NCBI RefSeq assembly: GCF_003627995.1
Contig: NZ_CP032707.1
Coordinates: 1-64,000 of the forward strand
Length of the DNA stretch: 64,000 nucleotides
Direction of reading: 5' to 3'
DNA from: Brevundimonas naejangsanensis
GTDB taxonomy: Bacteria > Pseudomonadota > Alphaproteobacteria > Caulobacterales > Caulobacteraceae
Below the pieces are notes generated by a model. The model was given only the letters and a program-made list of their open reading frames with translations, made no database searches and was not told where the DNA came from. How positions within the stretch are numbered: the stretch's first letter is position 1; the number at the start of each line of letters is the position of its first letter. Position numbers and translations under genes: made by a program. This document shows positions 36,893-46,185 of the stretch, piece after piece.

Positions 36893-39256
36893 TTGATCGC
36901 CGGCGCCGCCAGCGCCCAGACCCTTCCCAATCTGGCCGCTCCTGACGACGCGACCTCGGTCGACGACATCGTGGTGACGGGCACGCGCGCCCCGGCCCGC
37001 TCGCGCCTGGACACCCTGGCCCCCGTCGACGTGGTGACGGCCGAGACGCTGCAGAACCGCGGCACCACCGAGTTCGCCGCCGCCCTGGCCCAGACCGTGC
37101 CGTCCCTGACCTTCCAGCGTCCCTCGGCCAACGACGGCACGGACTCGATCCGCCCCGCCACCCTGCGCGGCCTGTCGCCGGACCAGACCCTGGTGCTGGT
37201 CAACGGCACGCGCCGCCACGCCTCGGCCCTGGTCAACGTCAACGGCACGGTCGGGCGCGGCTCGGCCGCCGTCGACCTGAACGCCATCCCCAGCGGCGCC
37301 CTGGACCGGGTCGAGGTGCTGCGCGACGGCGCCTCGGCGCAATACGGCTCGGACGCCATCGCCGGGGTCGTCAACCTGCGCCTCAAGGAAGCCCGCGAAG
37401 GCGGCGGCGCCAGCATCACCACCGGCCAGTACTTCACCAATGTGAAGACCGCGCGCGGCGAGCGGGACGAGGAAGACGGCCGCGCCGTCACCGCCTCGGC
37501 CTGGCAAGGCTTCGGCCTGGGATCGGACGGCTTCCTGACCCTGTCGGCGGAATACTCCGACCGCGATCCCACCAACCGTTCGGACTACGACCCGCGCCCC
37601 GCCGCCAACGGCGCCGTGACCGCCCGCTTCGGCGACCCCGAGGTCGAGCAGTGGAGCGTCTTCGCCAATGCGGGCAAGCCGCTGAACGCCGATTGGGAAG
37701 CCTATGGCTGGGCCGGCTATCAGGCGCGCGACAGTTCTTCGGCCGCCTTCCCGCGCCTGTCGGACAACGCCAACAATGTGCCGTCCATCTATCCGAACGG
37801 CTTCCTGCCCAAAGTCGCCGTCAACTCCCAGGACGTTTCGGCCGCCGGCGGCGTGCGCGGGACGCTGGCCGGATGGGACGCGGACTTCAGCCTCGTCTAT
37901 GGCCGCAACGCCCTGGACTTCCGCACCGAGGATTCGCTAAACGCCACCTATGGCGCCGACTCGCCGACCAGCTTCGATTCCGGCGGCCTGACCTATAACC
38001 AGCTGGTCTTCGGCGCCGATTTCACCCGCCAGTTCGAGGTCGGCCTCGACGGCGGCCCGCTGAACTTCGCCTGGGGCCTGGAGGCCCGCAAGGAGACCTA
38101 CAAGATCGACGCCGGCCAGCCGGAATCCTGGAATCGCGGCCCGCTGGGCGCCAACACGGCCCTGGCCGGCGGCGCCCAGGGCTTCCCCGGCTTCCAGCCC
38201 TCGAACGAGGTCGATGAGGACCGCGACGCCGTCGCCCTCTACGCGGACGTCGAAATCCCCCTGACCGAAAAGCTGACGGTCGAAGGCGCGGTCCGGGTCG
38301 AGGACTACTCCGACTTCGGCGACGCCCAGACGGGCAAGCTGGCCGCCCGCTACGACTTCACGCCGAACTTCGCCCTGCGCGGCTCGGTCTCGACCGGCTT
38401 CCGCGCCCCGTCGCTGCAGCAGAGCTTCTTCACCTCGACCTCTTCGGTGATGCAGGACGGCGCCGTGGTCGAGACCGGCACCTTCCCCGCCACCAGCGCC
38501 GTCGCCTCGACGCTCGGCGCCCGGCCGCTGAAGGCCGAGACCTCGACCAACTACAGTCTGGGCGCGGTGATCCGCCTGGGGAATTTCGACCTGACCGTCG
38601 ACGCCTACCGCATCGAGATCGAGGACCAGATCGTCCTGTCGGAGCTGATCAACCGCAGCTTCTCGCCCCAGGTCCGCGGCCTGCTGGACCCGCTGGGCGT
38701 CCAGGCCGCGCGTTTCTTCCTCAACGGCGTCTCCACCGAGACGCAGGGCGTCGACGTCGTCGGCCGCTATCGCCTGCGCACCGAGACGGCGGGCGACTGG
38801 GACTTCACCGTCGCCGCCAACGTCAACGAGGTCAGCGTGACACAGGTCCCGACCTCGTCCTCGGTTCTGAACCCGGTCCCGACCCTGTTCGCGCGCCAGC
38901 GCATCCTGACCATCGAGGAAGGCACGCCGGCCGCCAAGATTTCGGCGTCGGCCGACTGGAGCCTGGGCCGCTGGGGCGCGACGGCGCGGGCGACCCACTA
39001 CGCCAGCGTGGTGCAGCCCGGTTCCGTCCCGGCCAACGACTACTTCACCGGCGACAAGACCACCGTCGACCTGGAAGGCCGCTTCCAGATCACCGACCGG
39101 GTCGGCCTGGCGGTCGGGGTCGACAACGTCTTCGACGAATACCCGGACTTCGTGCCCGCCAACCTGAACAGCAATGGCGTGCTGGGCTTCCCCTACTACT
39201 CGCCGTTCGGGTTCAACGGCCGCTACGGTTACGCTCGGCTGAGCGTGAAGTGGTGA
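36893..39256 (+). CDS. TonB-dependent outer membrane receptor, 5' end frameshifted
   Basis: 787 aa from TTG 36893; an outer-membrane active transporter for an unknown ligand (siderophore, vitamin or carbohydrate). A TonB box-like DDIVVTGTRA is followed by the plug domain (LRGLSPDQTLVLVNGTRRH, VEVLRDGASAQYGSDAIAGV) and a 22-strand-type barrel ending in YARLSVKW. The TTG start removes most of the signal peptide. In the same frame upstream, codons 36854-36910 read RPALLAAASGVALLIAGAAS, a good signal peptide, but no start codon precedes them. ATG 36840 lies in another frame, separated by a run of eight C; one more C would join them. Either phase variation, a real mutation or a sequencing error. 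Confidence 0.8.
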   Translation: MIAGAASAQTLPNLAAPDDATSVDDIVVTGTRAPARSRLDTLAPVDVVTAETLQNRGTTEFAAALAQTVPSLTFQRPSANDGTDSIRPATLRGLSPDQTLVLVNGTRRHASALVNVNGTVGRGSAAVDLNAIPSGALDRVEVLRDGASAQYGSDAIAGVVNLRLKEAREGGGASITTGQYFTNVKTARGERDEEDGRAVTASAWQGFGLGSDGFLTLSAEYSDRDPTNRSDYDPRPAANGAVTARFGDPEVEQWSVFANAGKPLNADWEAYGWAGYQARDSSSAAFPRLSDNANNVPSIYPNGFLPKVAVNSQDVSAAGGVRGTLAGWDADFSLVYGRNALDFRTEDSLNATYGADSPTSFDSGGLTYNQLVFGADFTRQFEVGLDGGPLNFAWGLEARKETYKIDAGQPESWNRGPLGANTALAGGAQGFPGFQPSNEVDEDRDAVALYADVEIPLTEKLTVEGAVRVEDYSDFGDAQTGKLAARYDFTPNFALRGSVSTGFRAPSLQQSFFTSTSSVMQDGAVVETGTFPATSAVASTLGARPLKAETSTNYSLGAVIRLGNFDLTVDAYRIEIEDQIVLSELINRSFSPQVRGLLDPLGVQAARFFLNGVSTETQGVDVVGRYRLRTETAGDWDFTVAANVNEVSVTQVPTSSSVLNPVPTLFARQRILTIEEGTPAAKISASADWSLGRWGATARATHYASVVQPGSVPANDYFTGDKTTVDLEGRFQITDRVGLAVGVDNVFDEYPDFVPANLNSNGVLGFPYYSPFGFNGRYGYARLSVKW

Positions 39257-39436
39257 TTGGGTTGGAGCGCGCGCACAGGGGCTCACTCCCTGCCCTTTGA
39301 GCACGCGCTCCCTTGTCAGGCGCGGCGGCCGGCGCGGCCCCGCGCCTGACAAAAACTTAACGAATGACACGGTTCGTCGGCCATGGTTCCGCCATCGAGC
39401 CCGCGCTAAGCTTCGCCTTCCCTTGGGGAGGACACC

Positions 39437-39814
39437 ATGAAAGCCGCCACATTCGCCGCCATCGCCGCCCTGGCGCTGTCCGCCGCTCCCACCATGGCGG
39501 TCGCCATGACCGTGCAGGAATTCCTGACCACCGCGAACCGCATCCCGCGCAATCCCACGGCCCTGCTGCGATCCGACGCGCGGCGCCTGATGAGCGAGAT
39601 AAACGGCGCCTTCAAGTCGGTTCGCGACGATCAGGCAGCGGCCACGGCGGCGGGGCGGCGTGGCGCCACCTGCATTCCCGCAGGCACCAAGATCAGCGTG
39701 TCGCCCGACATGATCTTGAATCGGTTCAACGCCATCCCCGCCCACCGACGCAGCATCAGCGTCACCCAGGCCGTGCGCGAATGGATGGCGGAGGAGCATC
39801 CCTGCCCGGCCTGA
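39437..39814 (+). CDS. secreted Rap1a/Tai-like protein, copy 1
   Basis: 125 aa with a cleavable signal peptide (MKAATFAAIAALALSAAP). The mature part, MTVQEFLTTANRIPRN, LLRSDARRLMSEI, CIPAGTKI, and VTQAVREWMAEEHPC at the end, resembles the Rap1a immunity-protein family; the two cysteines would form a disulfide. Characterised members protect against type VI secretion effectors in the periplasm, but no effector or secretion gene is seen here, so the role is open. Followed at 50 bp by a paralogue. Confidence 0.7.
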   Translation: MKAATFAAIAALALSAAPTMAVAMTVQEFLTTANRIPRNPTALLRSDARRLMSEINGAFKSVRDDQAAATAAGRRGATCIPAGTKISVSPDMILNRFNAIPAHRRSISVTQAVREWMAEEHPCPA

Positions 39815-39864
39815 CGGCCGGCGGCGATCTTGCTTCGTGAAGCGTTGCAGCGCATCTAGCGCGC

Positions 39865-40269
39865 ATGCTTTTCCGCGCCTTCCTCCGCCCCGCCGCGCCT
39901 GTCCTGGGCGCCGTGATGCTGCTCGCCTCCCCCCAGGCCGCCAAAGCCCAGTCGTCGGACATGACGGTCCAGCAGTTCCTGGCGATCGGCCAGAACATCC
40001 CGCGCAACCGCGCCGCCGCCGTCATGCGCCCCGACACCCGCCGCCTGATCCGCGAGGTCACCAGCGCCGTCAGCACGGTCAAGGCCGAGCAGGCCTCGGC
40101 CCTGTCGGCGGGCCGCCGCCCGGCCCACTGCATCCCCGCCTCCGGCACCGGCATCACGCCTGAAGCCCTGGTCGCGCGCTTCGAGACCATGCCCGAGCCG
40201 CGTCGCCGCATCACCGTGACCCAGGCGGTGCGCGACTGGATGGCCGAGCGCTACCCCTGCCGCGGCTGA
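39865..40269 (+). CDS. secreted Rap1a/Tai-like protein, copy 2
   Basis: 134 aa paralogue of the preceding gene: signal peptide, MTVQQFLAIGQNIPRN, VMRPDTRRLIREV, CIPASG, and VTQAVRDWMAERYPC. Equal spacing of all elements shows tandem duplication followed by divergence. Both genes lie directly upstream of dnaB on the same strand. A function other than immunity is possible. Confidence 0.7.
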   Translation: MLFRAFLRPAAPVLGAVMLLASPQAAKAQSSDMTVQQFLAIGQNIPRNRAAAVMRPDTRRLIREVTSAVSTVKAEQASALSAGRRPAHCIPASGTGITPEALVARFETMPEPRRRITVTQAVRDWMAERYPCRG

Positions 40270-40381
40270 CGCCCGCGCACTGATCGGACAGCGGTTTTTG
40301 AGCGCCGTCCACAGACCTCGCCGACTGTCCACGATGACGAGGGCGCCCGCCTCTGACGCAGGGCGCGCCTATGCGTATTGA

Positions 40382-41896
40382 ATGATGCCGATGAACGCCT
40401 TCGCCCCGATGCCCTACGACTCCGCCCCCGACGCCGTCCAGGTGTCGTCCATGCCCCACAACCTGGAGGCGGAGCAGGCCCTGCTGGGCTCGCTGATGTT
40501 CGACAACGCCGTGTTCGAGCGCCTGTCGGACCGGCTGCGCGGCAGCCATTTCTACGAGCCCTTCCACCAGCGCCTGTTCGACGCCATCGAGGACCACATC
40601 CGTCAGGGCCTGCTGGCCGAGCCCACCATCCTGATGGAGCGGTTCAAGCAGGATCCGGCGTTCCAGGAATTCGGCGGCCTGCGCTACCTGGCCGACCTGG
40701 TGGACCGGGCGCCGCCCGCCGCCAACGCCCCCGACTACGCCCGCGTTGTCTATGACCTGGCCCTGCGCCGCGACCTGATCCGCATCGGCGGCGAGATCAT
40801 CAAGGAGGCGCCCAACCCCGAGACGCCCGCCGACGAACAGATCGAACAGGCCGAGCAGACGCTCTACTCCCTGGCCGAGACGGGCAAGCCGTCGTCGGGC
40901 TTCGTCAGCTTCTCGCAGGCCCTGTCGGGCGCTGTGGAAATGGCGGGCGAGGCCTATCAGCGCGAGGGCAAGCTGGCGGGCCTGGCCACCCGTCTGGACG
41001 ACCTGGACCAGAAGCTGGGCGGCCTGCACCCCTCCGACCTTCTGATCCTCGCGGGCCGACCGTCGATGGGTAAGACGGCGCTGGCGACCAACATCGCCTT
41101 CAACGTCGCCCGCAACTATCGCTGGGAGCCGACCCCGGACGGCGGGCGCAAGACCGTCGACGGCGGCGTGGTCGCCTTCTACTCGCTGGAAATGAGCGCC
41201 GAACAGCTGGCCATGCGTATCCTGGCCGATGCGTCGGGCGTGTCCTCGGATAAGCTGCGCAAGGGCGAGATCGACGCCTCCGACTTCGGCAAGATTCGCG
41301 ACGCCGCCATCGAGATCGGCGAAAGCCCCCTCTACATCGACGCCACCGGCGGCCTGTCCATCTCCAAGCTGGCGGCGCGCGCCCGACGCCTGAAGCGGAT
41401 GGAGCACGGCCTCGACCTGATCGTGGTCGACTACCTCCAGCTCGTCACCACCGGCGACAGCGGCGGCCAGAAGAACCGCGTGCAGGAAGTGTCCGAGATC
41501 ACCGGCGGCCTCAAGGCCCTGGCCAAGGAGCTGAACGTCCCCATCATCGCCCTGTCGCAGTTGTCGCGTCAGGTCGAAAACCGCGAGGACAAGCGGCCCC
41601 AGCTGTCGGACCTTCGTGAATCGGGCTCGATCGAGCAGGACGCCGACTGCGTGATGTTCGTGTACCGCGAAAGCTACTACCTGGGCCGGGCCGAGCCGCG
41701 CGAGGGCACCGAAGAGCACCTGAAGTGGCAGGAAGACATGGACCGCCTGCAGCATCAGGCCGAGGTGGTCATCGGCAAGCAACGTCACGGCCCCATCGGC
41801 ATCGTCAAGCTGGCCTTCGATTCCAACACCACCCGCTTCGGCAACCTGGCCAACGACGGCCGCTACGGCAGCGCCTATGCGGATATTCCGGAGTAG
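40382..41896 (+). CDS. dnaB: replicative DNA helicase
   Basis: 504 aa hexameric helicase that unwinds at the fork. The N-terminal DnaB domain begins near PHNLEAEQALLGSLMFDNAVF; the RecA-like domain has Walker A GRPSMGKTALATN, AFYSLEMSAEQLAMR, Walker B IVVDYLQL and ALSQLSRQVENR. No intein insertion; length is normal. Several ATGs cluster at 40382, 40385 and 40391. Confidence 0.96.
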   Translation: MMPMNAFAPMPYDSAPDAVQVSSMPHNLEAEQALLGSLMFDNAVFERLSDRLRGSHFYEPFHQRLFDAIEDHIRQGLLAEPTILMERFKQDPAFQEFGGLRYLADLVDRAPPAANAPDYARVVYDLALRRDLIRIGGEIIKEAPNPETPADEQIEQAEQTLYSLAETGKPSSGFVSFSQALSGAVEMAGEAYQREGKLAGLATRLDDLDQKLGGLHPSDLLILAGRPSMGKTALATNIAFNVARNYRWEPTPDGGRKTVDGGVVAFYSLEMSAEQLAMRILADASGVSSDKLRKGEIDASDFGKIRDAAIEIGESPLYIDATGGLSISKLAARARRLKRMEHGLDLIVVDYLQLVTTGDSGGQKNRVQEVSEITGGLKALAKELNVPIIALSQLSRQVENREDKRPQLSDLRESGSIEQDADCVMFVYRESYYLGRAEPREGTEEHLKWQEDMDRLQHQAEVVIGKQRHGPIGIVKLAFDSNTTRFGNLANDGRYGSAYADIPE

Positions 41897-41917
41897 GGCG
41901 AGACGTCGCCCCTCTCC

Positions 41918-41983
41918 CATTCTCCGTCATCCTCGCCCCCATTCTCCGTCGTCCTCGCCCCCATTCTCCGTCATCCTCGGGCT
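41918..41983. repeat. three 22-bp direct repeats after dnaB
   Basis: Three head-to-tail copies of CATTCTCCGTCRTCCTCGCC plus two bases, at 41918, 41940 and 41962, the last running into the CGTCATCCTCGGGC palindrome. No spacers, so not CRISPR. Copy number is probably variable. Confidence 0.8.
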
Positions 41984-42075
41984 TGACCCGAGGATCGAGC
42001 GCAGGGCGCGCTCAGCCTTTTCCAATGTCGCGCAGACGGACAGCCCGATCCTCGGGTCAAGCCCGAGGATGACGG
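41969..42075. repeat. 107-bp palindromic intergenic element
   Basis: Ends CGTCATCCTCGGGCTTGACC and GGTCAAGCCCGAGGATGACG are exact reverse complements; the inside holds GAGGATCG / CGATCCTC pairing. Lies between dnaB and alr. A related but diverged element is at 43233-43336. Confidence 0.8.
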
Positions 42076-42159
42076 CGGAAAGCGCGGATGGCGGCGCCAG
42101 AACAGCCCAAGACGCAAAAGCCGGTAGCGCGGCCTGAACAGCGGCCTATAACCGCCTTC

Positions 42160-43209
42160 ATGACCTCCCCCGCCTTCGCTCCCGCCGTGCTGCACGTCGA
42201 CCTGGACGCGCTCGCCCGCAACTTCCGCACCCTGGGCGCCGTCACCGGCGTTCCGGTCAATCCGGTCGTCAAGGCCGACGGCTACGGCCTGGGCGCGGCG
42301 GCGGTGGCCAGGCGGCTGATGGCCGAGGGGGCGCGCACCTTCTTCGTGGCCCGCGCGGCCGAGGGCGTGCGCCTGCGCGAGGCGATCGGCCCCGAGCCGG
42401 TCATCTACATCCTGGACGGTTGCCACGGCGACGGGGCGGCCCTGCTCAAGGCGTCCAACCTGCGGCCGGTGATCAACCACCCGACCCAGCTCCAGACCTG
42501 GCGGGCGGCGGGCGGCGGCGCCTGCGCCCTGCAACTGGACACCGGCATGAACCGGCTGGGCTTCCGCGTCGAGGACGCGCCCGAACCGTTCGAGGGGCTG
42601 GAGCTGGTGATGACCCACCTGGCCTGCGCCGACGAGCCCGCCAACCCGATGAACCGCGCCCAGCGTGACGCCTATGCGGCGGCGGTCCAGCGCTATCCCG
42701 GCGTGACGCGCTCCTTCGCCAACTCGGGCGGCTGCTTCCTGGGGCCGGACTTCGCCTTCGACGTGGTGCGGCCGGGCATCTGCCTGTACGGCGGCGGGCC
42801 GGAAGGCCGCCCGCATGACAGGATCGCCCCCGTCGCCAGCCTGATCGCCCAGGCGGTGCAGGTGCGCGACGTCCCGGCCGGCGAAACCGTCGGCTATTCG
42901 CAAGGGTTCAAGGCGGAGCGGCCGATGCGCGTGGCCACCTGCGGCGCGGGCTACGCCGACGGCGTGCTGCGCAGCTACAGCCCCAGGGGCCAGGTCTTCG
43001 TCGGCGGCGAACTGCGGCCGATCATCGGCCGGGTGTCGATGGACGTGCTGGCGGTCGATGTGACCGGCCTGGACGTGCAGGCGGGCGATCCGGTCGAGAT
43101 CTTCGGCGCCAACCGTCTGATCGACGACGCGGCCACGGCGGCGGGCACCATCAGCTATGAGCTGCTGACCTCGATCACGCCGCGCGTGCCGCGCGTCTAT
43201 AAGGGCTGA
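42160..43209 (+). CDS. alr: alanine racemase
   Basis: 349 aa PLP enzyme giving D-alanine for peptidoglycan. PLP lysine is Lys38 in VVKADGYGLGA and the second catalytic base Tyr265 in CGAGYADG. HVDLDALARNFR opens the barrel. I start at ATG 42160; an upstream ATG at 42088 lies almost in the repeat. Placement after dnaB is common in many bacteria. Confidence 0.94.
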   Translation: MTSPAFAPAVLHVDLDALARNFRTLGAVTGVPVNPVVKADGYGLGAAAVARRLMAEGARTFFVARAAEGVRLREAIGPEPVIYILDGCHGDGAALLKASNLRPVINHPTQLQTWRAAGGGACALQLDTGMNRLGFRVEDAPEPFEGLELVMTHLACADEPANPMNRAQRDAYAAAVQRYPGVTRSFANSGGCFLGPDFAFDVVRPGICLYGGGPEGRPHDRIAPVASLIAQAVQVRDVPAGETVGYSQGFKAERPMRVATCGAGYADGVLRSYSPRGQVFVGGELRPIIGRVSMDVLAVDVTGLDVQAGDPVEIFGANRLIDDAATAAGTISYELLTSITPRVPRVYKG

Positions 43210-43232
43210 GGCTGAGGCTGACGCTATCCATC

Positions 43233-43336
43233 CGTCATCGTCGGGCCTGACCCGCGATCCAGCCGCGCCGCCATTTGACGGCGCACCCTTCCCGATCGCG
43301 CCTGCTGGATGCCCGGATCAAGTCCGGGCATGACGG
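43233..43336. repeat. diverged palindromic element of the 41969 family
   Basis: Starts CGTCATCGTCGGGCCTGACC and ends GTCCGGGCATGACGG, with an internal GACGGCGC loop. Arms pair imperfectly. Lies between alr and the convergent Yip1-like gene. Confidence 0.55.
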
Positions 43337-43384
43337 CTCAGGGGGACGGCACAGGGGACAGTCTGCCCGTCCCCTTCCGTCGCC

Positions 43385-44002
43385 TCAGCTCAGAGCGAAC
43401 GCCGCCGCGCCCAGGCCGACGATGGCGAAGCTGGCGATCACGGCGCCGACCAGGGCGGCCACGATGGTCCACAGGATGATGGCCGCGACCACCACCACGA
43501 TGGTGTAGCCCAGCGCCTTGTCCGCCGTGGTCTTCATCAGCGCGGGCAGGCCCAGATACAGCAGGTAGAAGCCGTAGAGGCCCAGCAGGCCCGCCAGCCA
43601 ACTCAGGGTCGGCACGACGTTCAGCACGCCCGCGACCCAGGCCGGCGTCATCGAATAGACCGCGACCTGCATCGCCTTCACCGGGTTCCTGGTCCCGCCA
43701 AAGGTCGGCGCCAGGGCGTCGATGATCAGGCCCAGCACATAGACGCTGACCAGGGACAGCACATAGCTCATGACCGCGCCCAGCAGCGGCGCGACCGGCC
43801 CGCGGTGCCAGAAGGCGATCTGGCCGACCAGGGTCGCCACCGCCGGAATGGCCGCCAGCACCATGGCGTAGCGGGTGAACAGCCCCTTGATGGTCGCCGA
43901 CTCGGCGTCGATCACCGGCCATTCGAACTTGGGCCGGCTCAGGATGTATTTGACGCGCGAGACCAGCGACGGATCGATGGCGGGGGGATTTTCCAGGGTC
44001 AT
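43385..44002 (-). CDS. Yip1 family membrane protein
   Basis: 205 aa with a soluble N-terminus (VSRVKYILSRPKFEWPVIDAE) and five or so transmembrane helices that match the YIP1 domain. Bacterial members are of unknown function. ATG 44002 is chosen because similarity begins there. Divergent from radA with about 160 bp between starts. Confidence 0.8.
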   Translation of the reverse strand: MTLENPPAIDPSLVSRVKYILSRPKFEWPVIDAESATIKGLFTRYAMVLAAIPAVATLVGQIAFWHRGPVAPLLGAVMSYVLSLVSVYVLGLIIDALAPTFGGTRNPVKAMQVAVYSMTPAWVAGVLNVVPTLSWLAGLLGLYGFYLLYLGLPALMKTTADKALGYTIVVVVAAIILWTIVAALVGAVIASFAIVGLGAAAFALS

Positions 44003-44159
44003 GCGATAGCCTTCGGTTGAGTCGGGACTCGGCCTAATCATGGCAGAATGACGGCGATAGGGGCGCAGGCGCAAGCTTGACGATAAAGCCACGTCAGAAT
44101 CGGACGTCGCCGCCCACGCCCCGCCTCCCTTCGGCCCGGCGATCTGCTAGGTCTGGGCC

Positions 44160-45533
44160 ATGGCGCGCGACTCTCTTCTCTTCGTCTGCAAATCCTGCGG
44201 GGCGGTTCATTCCAAATGGGCCGGGCAATGCTCGTCCTGCGGCGAGTGGAACGCCCTGGTCGAGGAGTCCAAGGCGGCCCCGCCGGGCGCGATGAAGCCC
44301 GCGGCGACCGCGCGCGGGCGCGGCGTCCAGTTCGAGACGCTTCAGTCCGACACGCCCGAGCCGCCGCGCATCGTCACCGGCGTGACCGAGTTCGACCGCG
44401 TCTGCGGAGGCGGCGTGGTGCCCGGCTCGGCCATCCTGCTGGGCGGCGACCCCGGCGTCGGCAAGTCGACCCTGCTGCTGGAAGTAACGGCCAAGGCGGC
44501 GCGCAACGGCGCGCGCGTGGCCTACATCTCGGGCGAAGAGGCGATCGAGCAGATCCGCGCCCGCGCCAAGCGCATGGGGGTGGCCGACGCAGCCGTCTCC
44601 CTGGCCTCGGCCACGGCGCTGCGCGACATTCTGACGACGCTGAAACGCGATCAGTTCGACATCGTCATCATCGACTCCATCCAGACCCTGTGGTCCAACG
44701 TGCACGAGGCCGGCCCCGGCTCGATCACCCAGGTGCGCGCCTGCGCCGCCGAACTGGTGCGCCTGGCCAAGAACGGCGGCCCCGCCATCGTCCTGGTCGG
44801 CCACGTCACCAAGGACGGCCAGATCGCCGGGCCGCGCGTGGTCGAACACATGGTCGACGCCGTGCTCAGCTTCGAGGGCGAGCGCGGCTATCCCTTCCGC
44901 ATCCTGCGCGCGGGCAAGAACCGTTTCGGCGCCACGGACGAGATCGGCGTCTTCGAGATGGGCGACTCCGGCCTGCGCGAAGTGCCCAACCCCTCGGCTC
45001 TGTTCCTGGGCGAGGGCAAGGACCGGGCGCCCGGCGCCGCCGTCTTCGCCGGGATCGAGGGATCGCGCCCCGTTCTGGTGGAAATTCAAGCTCTTGTCGC
45101 GCCATCCGCATACGGCACGCCAAGACGCGCCGTCGTCGGTTGGGATTCCGGCCGCCTGGCCATGCTGCTGGCGGTGCTGGAGGCGCGCTGCGGCCTGGGG
45201 TTCGGGGACAAGGACGTCTATCTGAACATCGCGGGCGGAATGCGGATCAACGAGCCCGCCGCCGACCTGGCCGCCGCTGCCGCCCTGATCTCGTCGACGC
45301 TCGACATGCCCCTGCCGCAGGGCTGCGTCGTCTTCGGCGAGATCGGCTTGTCGGGCGAGGTGCGCGCCGTCGGCCGCGCCGAGGCCCGCATACGCGAGGC
45401 GCAGAAGCTGGGCTTCGAACGCGCCCTGGCCCCGCCCCATGCCAACGGCAAGGTCAAGAAGGGCGACGTCGCCCTGACCGTCGTCAATCGCCTGGCCGAA
45501 GCGGTCGAGCGAATCTCCCAGAACCGCTACTGA
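44160..45533 (+). CDS. radA: DNA repair protein RadA
   Basis: 457 aa RecA-like ATPase that helps process recombination intermediates. A C4 zinc finger (Cys10, Cys13, Cys24, Cys27), Walker A GGDPGVGKSTLL near residue 97, the RadA-specific KNRFG at about 253-257, and a C-terminal Lon-protease-like domain (LNIAGGMRINEPAADLAAA) are all present. Followed at 34 bp by cvpA. Confidence 0.95.
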   Translation: MARDSLLFVCKSCGAVHSKWAGQCSSCGEWNALVEESKAAPPGAMKPAATARGRGVQFETLQSDTPEPPRIVTGVTEFDRVCGGGVVPGSAILLGGDPGVGKSTLLLEVTAKAARNGARVAYISGEEAIEQIRARAKRMGVADAAVSLASATALRDILTTLKRDQFDIVIIDSIQTLWSNVHEAGPGSITQVRACAAELVRLAKNGGPAIVLVGHVTKDGQIAGPRVVEHMVDAVLSFEGERGYPFRILRAGKNRFGATDEIGVFEMGDSGLREVPNPSALFLGEGKDRAPGAAVFAGIEGSRPVLVEIQALVAPSAYGTPRRAVVGWDSGRLAMLLAVLEARCGLGFGDKDVYLNIAGGMRINEPAADLAAAAALISSTLDMPLPQGCVVFGEIGLSGEVRAVGRAEARIREAQKLGFERALAPPHANGKVKKGDVALTVVNRLAEAVERISQNRY

Positions 45534-45567
45534 GGGCGTCTTCCCACTCGATGAGGCTGACGCGCGC

Positions 45568-46104
45568 GTGACCGGCTACGACGTCTTCGTGATTCTGGCC
45601 CTGCTGGCCTCGGGCGCCGCCGGATGGTTCCGGGGCGGCGTGCGCGAGCTGACGGCCGTGTTCAGCTTCTTCCTGGCTGGACTGCTGGCCCTGATCACCC
45701 TGCCGTGGACCGCCCCAGTCGGCCGGTCCCTGGTCGATCCCGACTGGGCCGGGTCGGTGCTGGCCGTGGGCCTGGTCTTCGTCGTCCTCTATTTCGGCTT
45801 GCGCTTCCTGGGCTCGGCCATTTCGCAGGGCGCGCGCGGCCACGCCCTGGGCGTATTGGACCAGACCCTGGGCCTGGGCGTCGGCCTGGTGCGGGCCCTG
45901 GTCCTGGTGGGGGCGGTGCACCTGATCATCATGGGCGCCATGCGAGACAACCCGCCCCGCTGGCTGGGGGAGGCCGCCACCGCGCCGCTCAGCCAGGGGT
46001 CCGCCCGCGCCATCCAGATCGTGCTGCCGACCCTGGGCAAGGGTGCCGACGTCCTGACTCCCGTGGTCGGTTCTTCCGTTCGGGAAGGGTTTTCCGATCA
46101 ATGA
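45568..46104 (+). CDS. cvpA: CvpA family membrane protein
   Basis: 178 aa with four transmembrane helices, starting GTG 45568 (TGYDVFVILALLASGAAGWFR). CvpA is needed for colicin V production in E. coli and for envelope stress tolerance in some bacteria; the molecular activity is unknown. It sits upstream of purF, as is usual. Confidence 0.85.
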   Translation: MTGYDVFVILALLASGAAGWFRGGVRELTAVFSFFLAGLLALITLPWTAPVGRSLVDPDWAGSVLAVGLVFVVLYFGLRFLGSAISQGARGHALGVLDQTLGLGVGLVRALVLVGAVHLIIMGAMRDNPPRWLGEAATAPLSQGSARAIQIVLPTLGKGADVLTPVVGSSVREGFSDQ

Positions 46105-46185
46105 GCCTTGCCCCGGACGCAATCGCGGACTACGTGCGCGACGCCGCCTACTGAGTTATCCTGTCCCGGTCATCGGAGCCTGACG

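Noticed and set aside
39315..39350. GTCAGGCGCGG/CCGCGCCTGAC hairpin after the TonB receptor as a terminator
   Set aside because: The arms pair well but there is no T-run on either strand; it was left out of the terminator calls.
41918..41983. Possible CRISPR array
   Set aside because: The three 22-bp copies are adjacent without spacers, and no cas gene is present.
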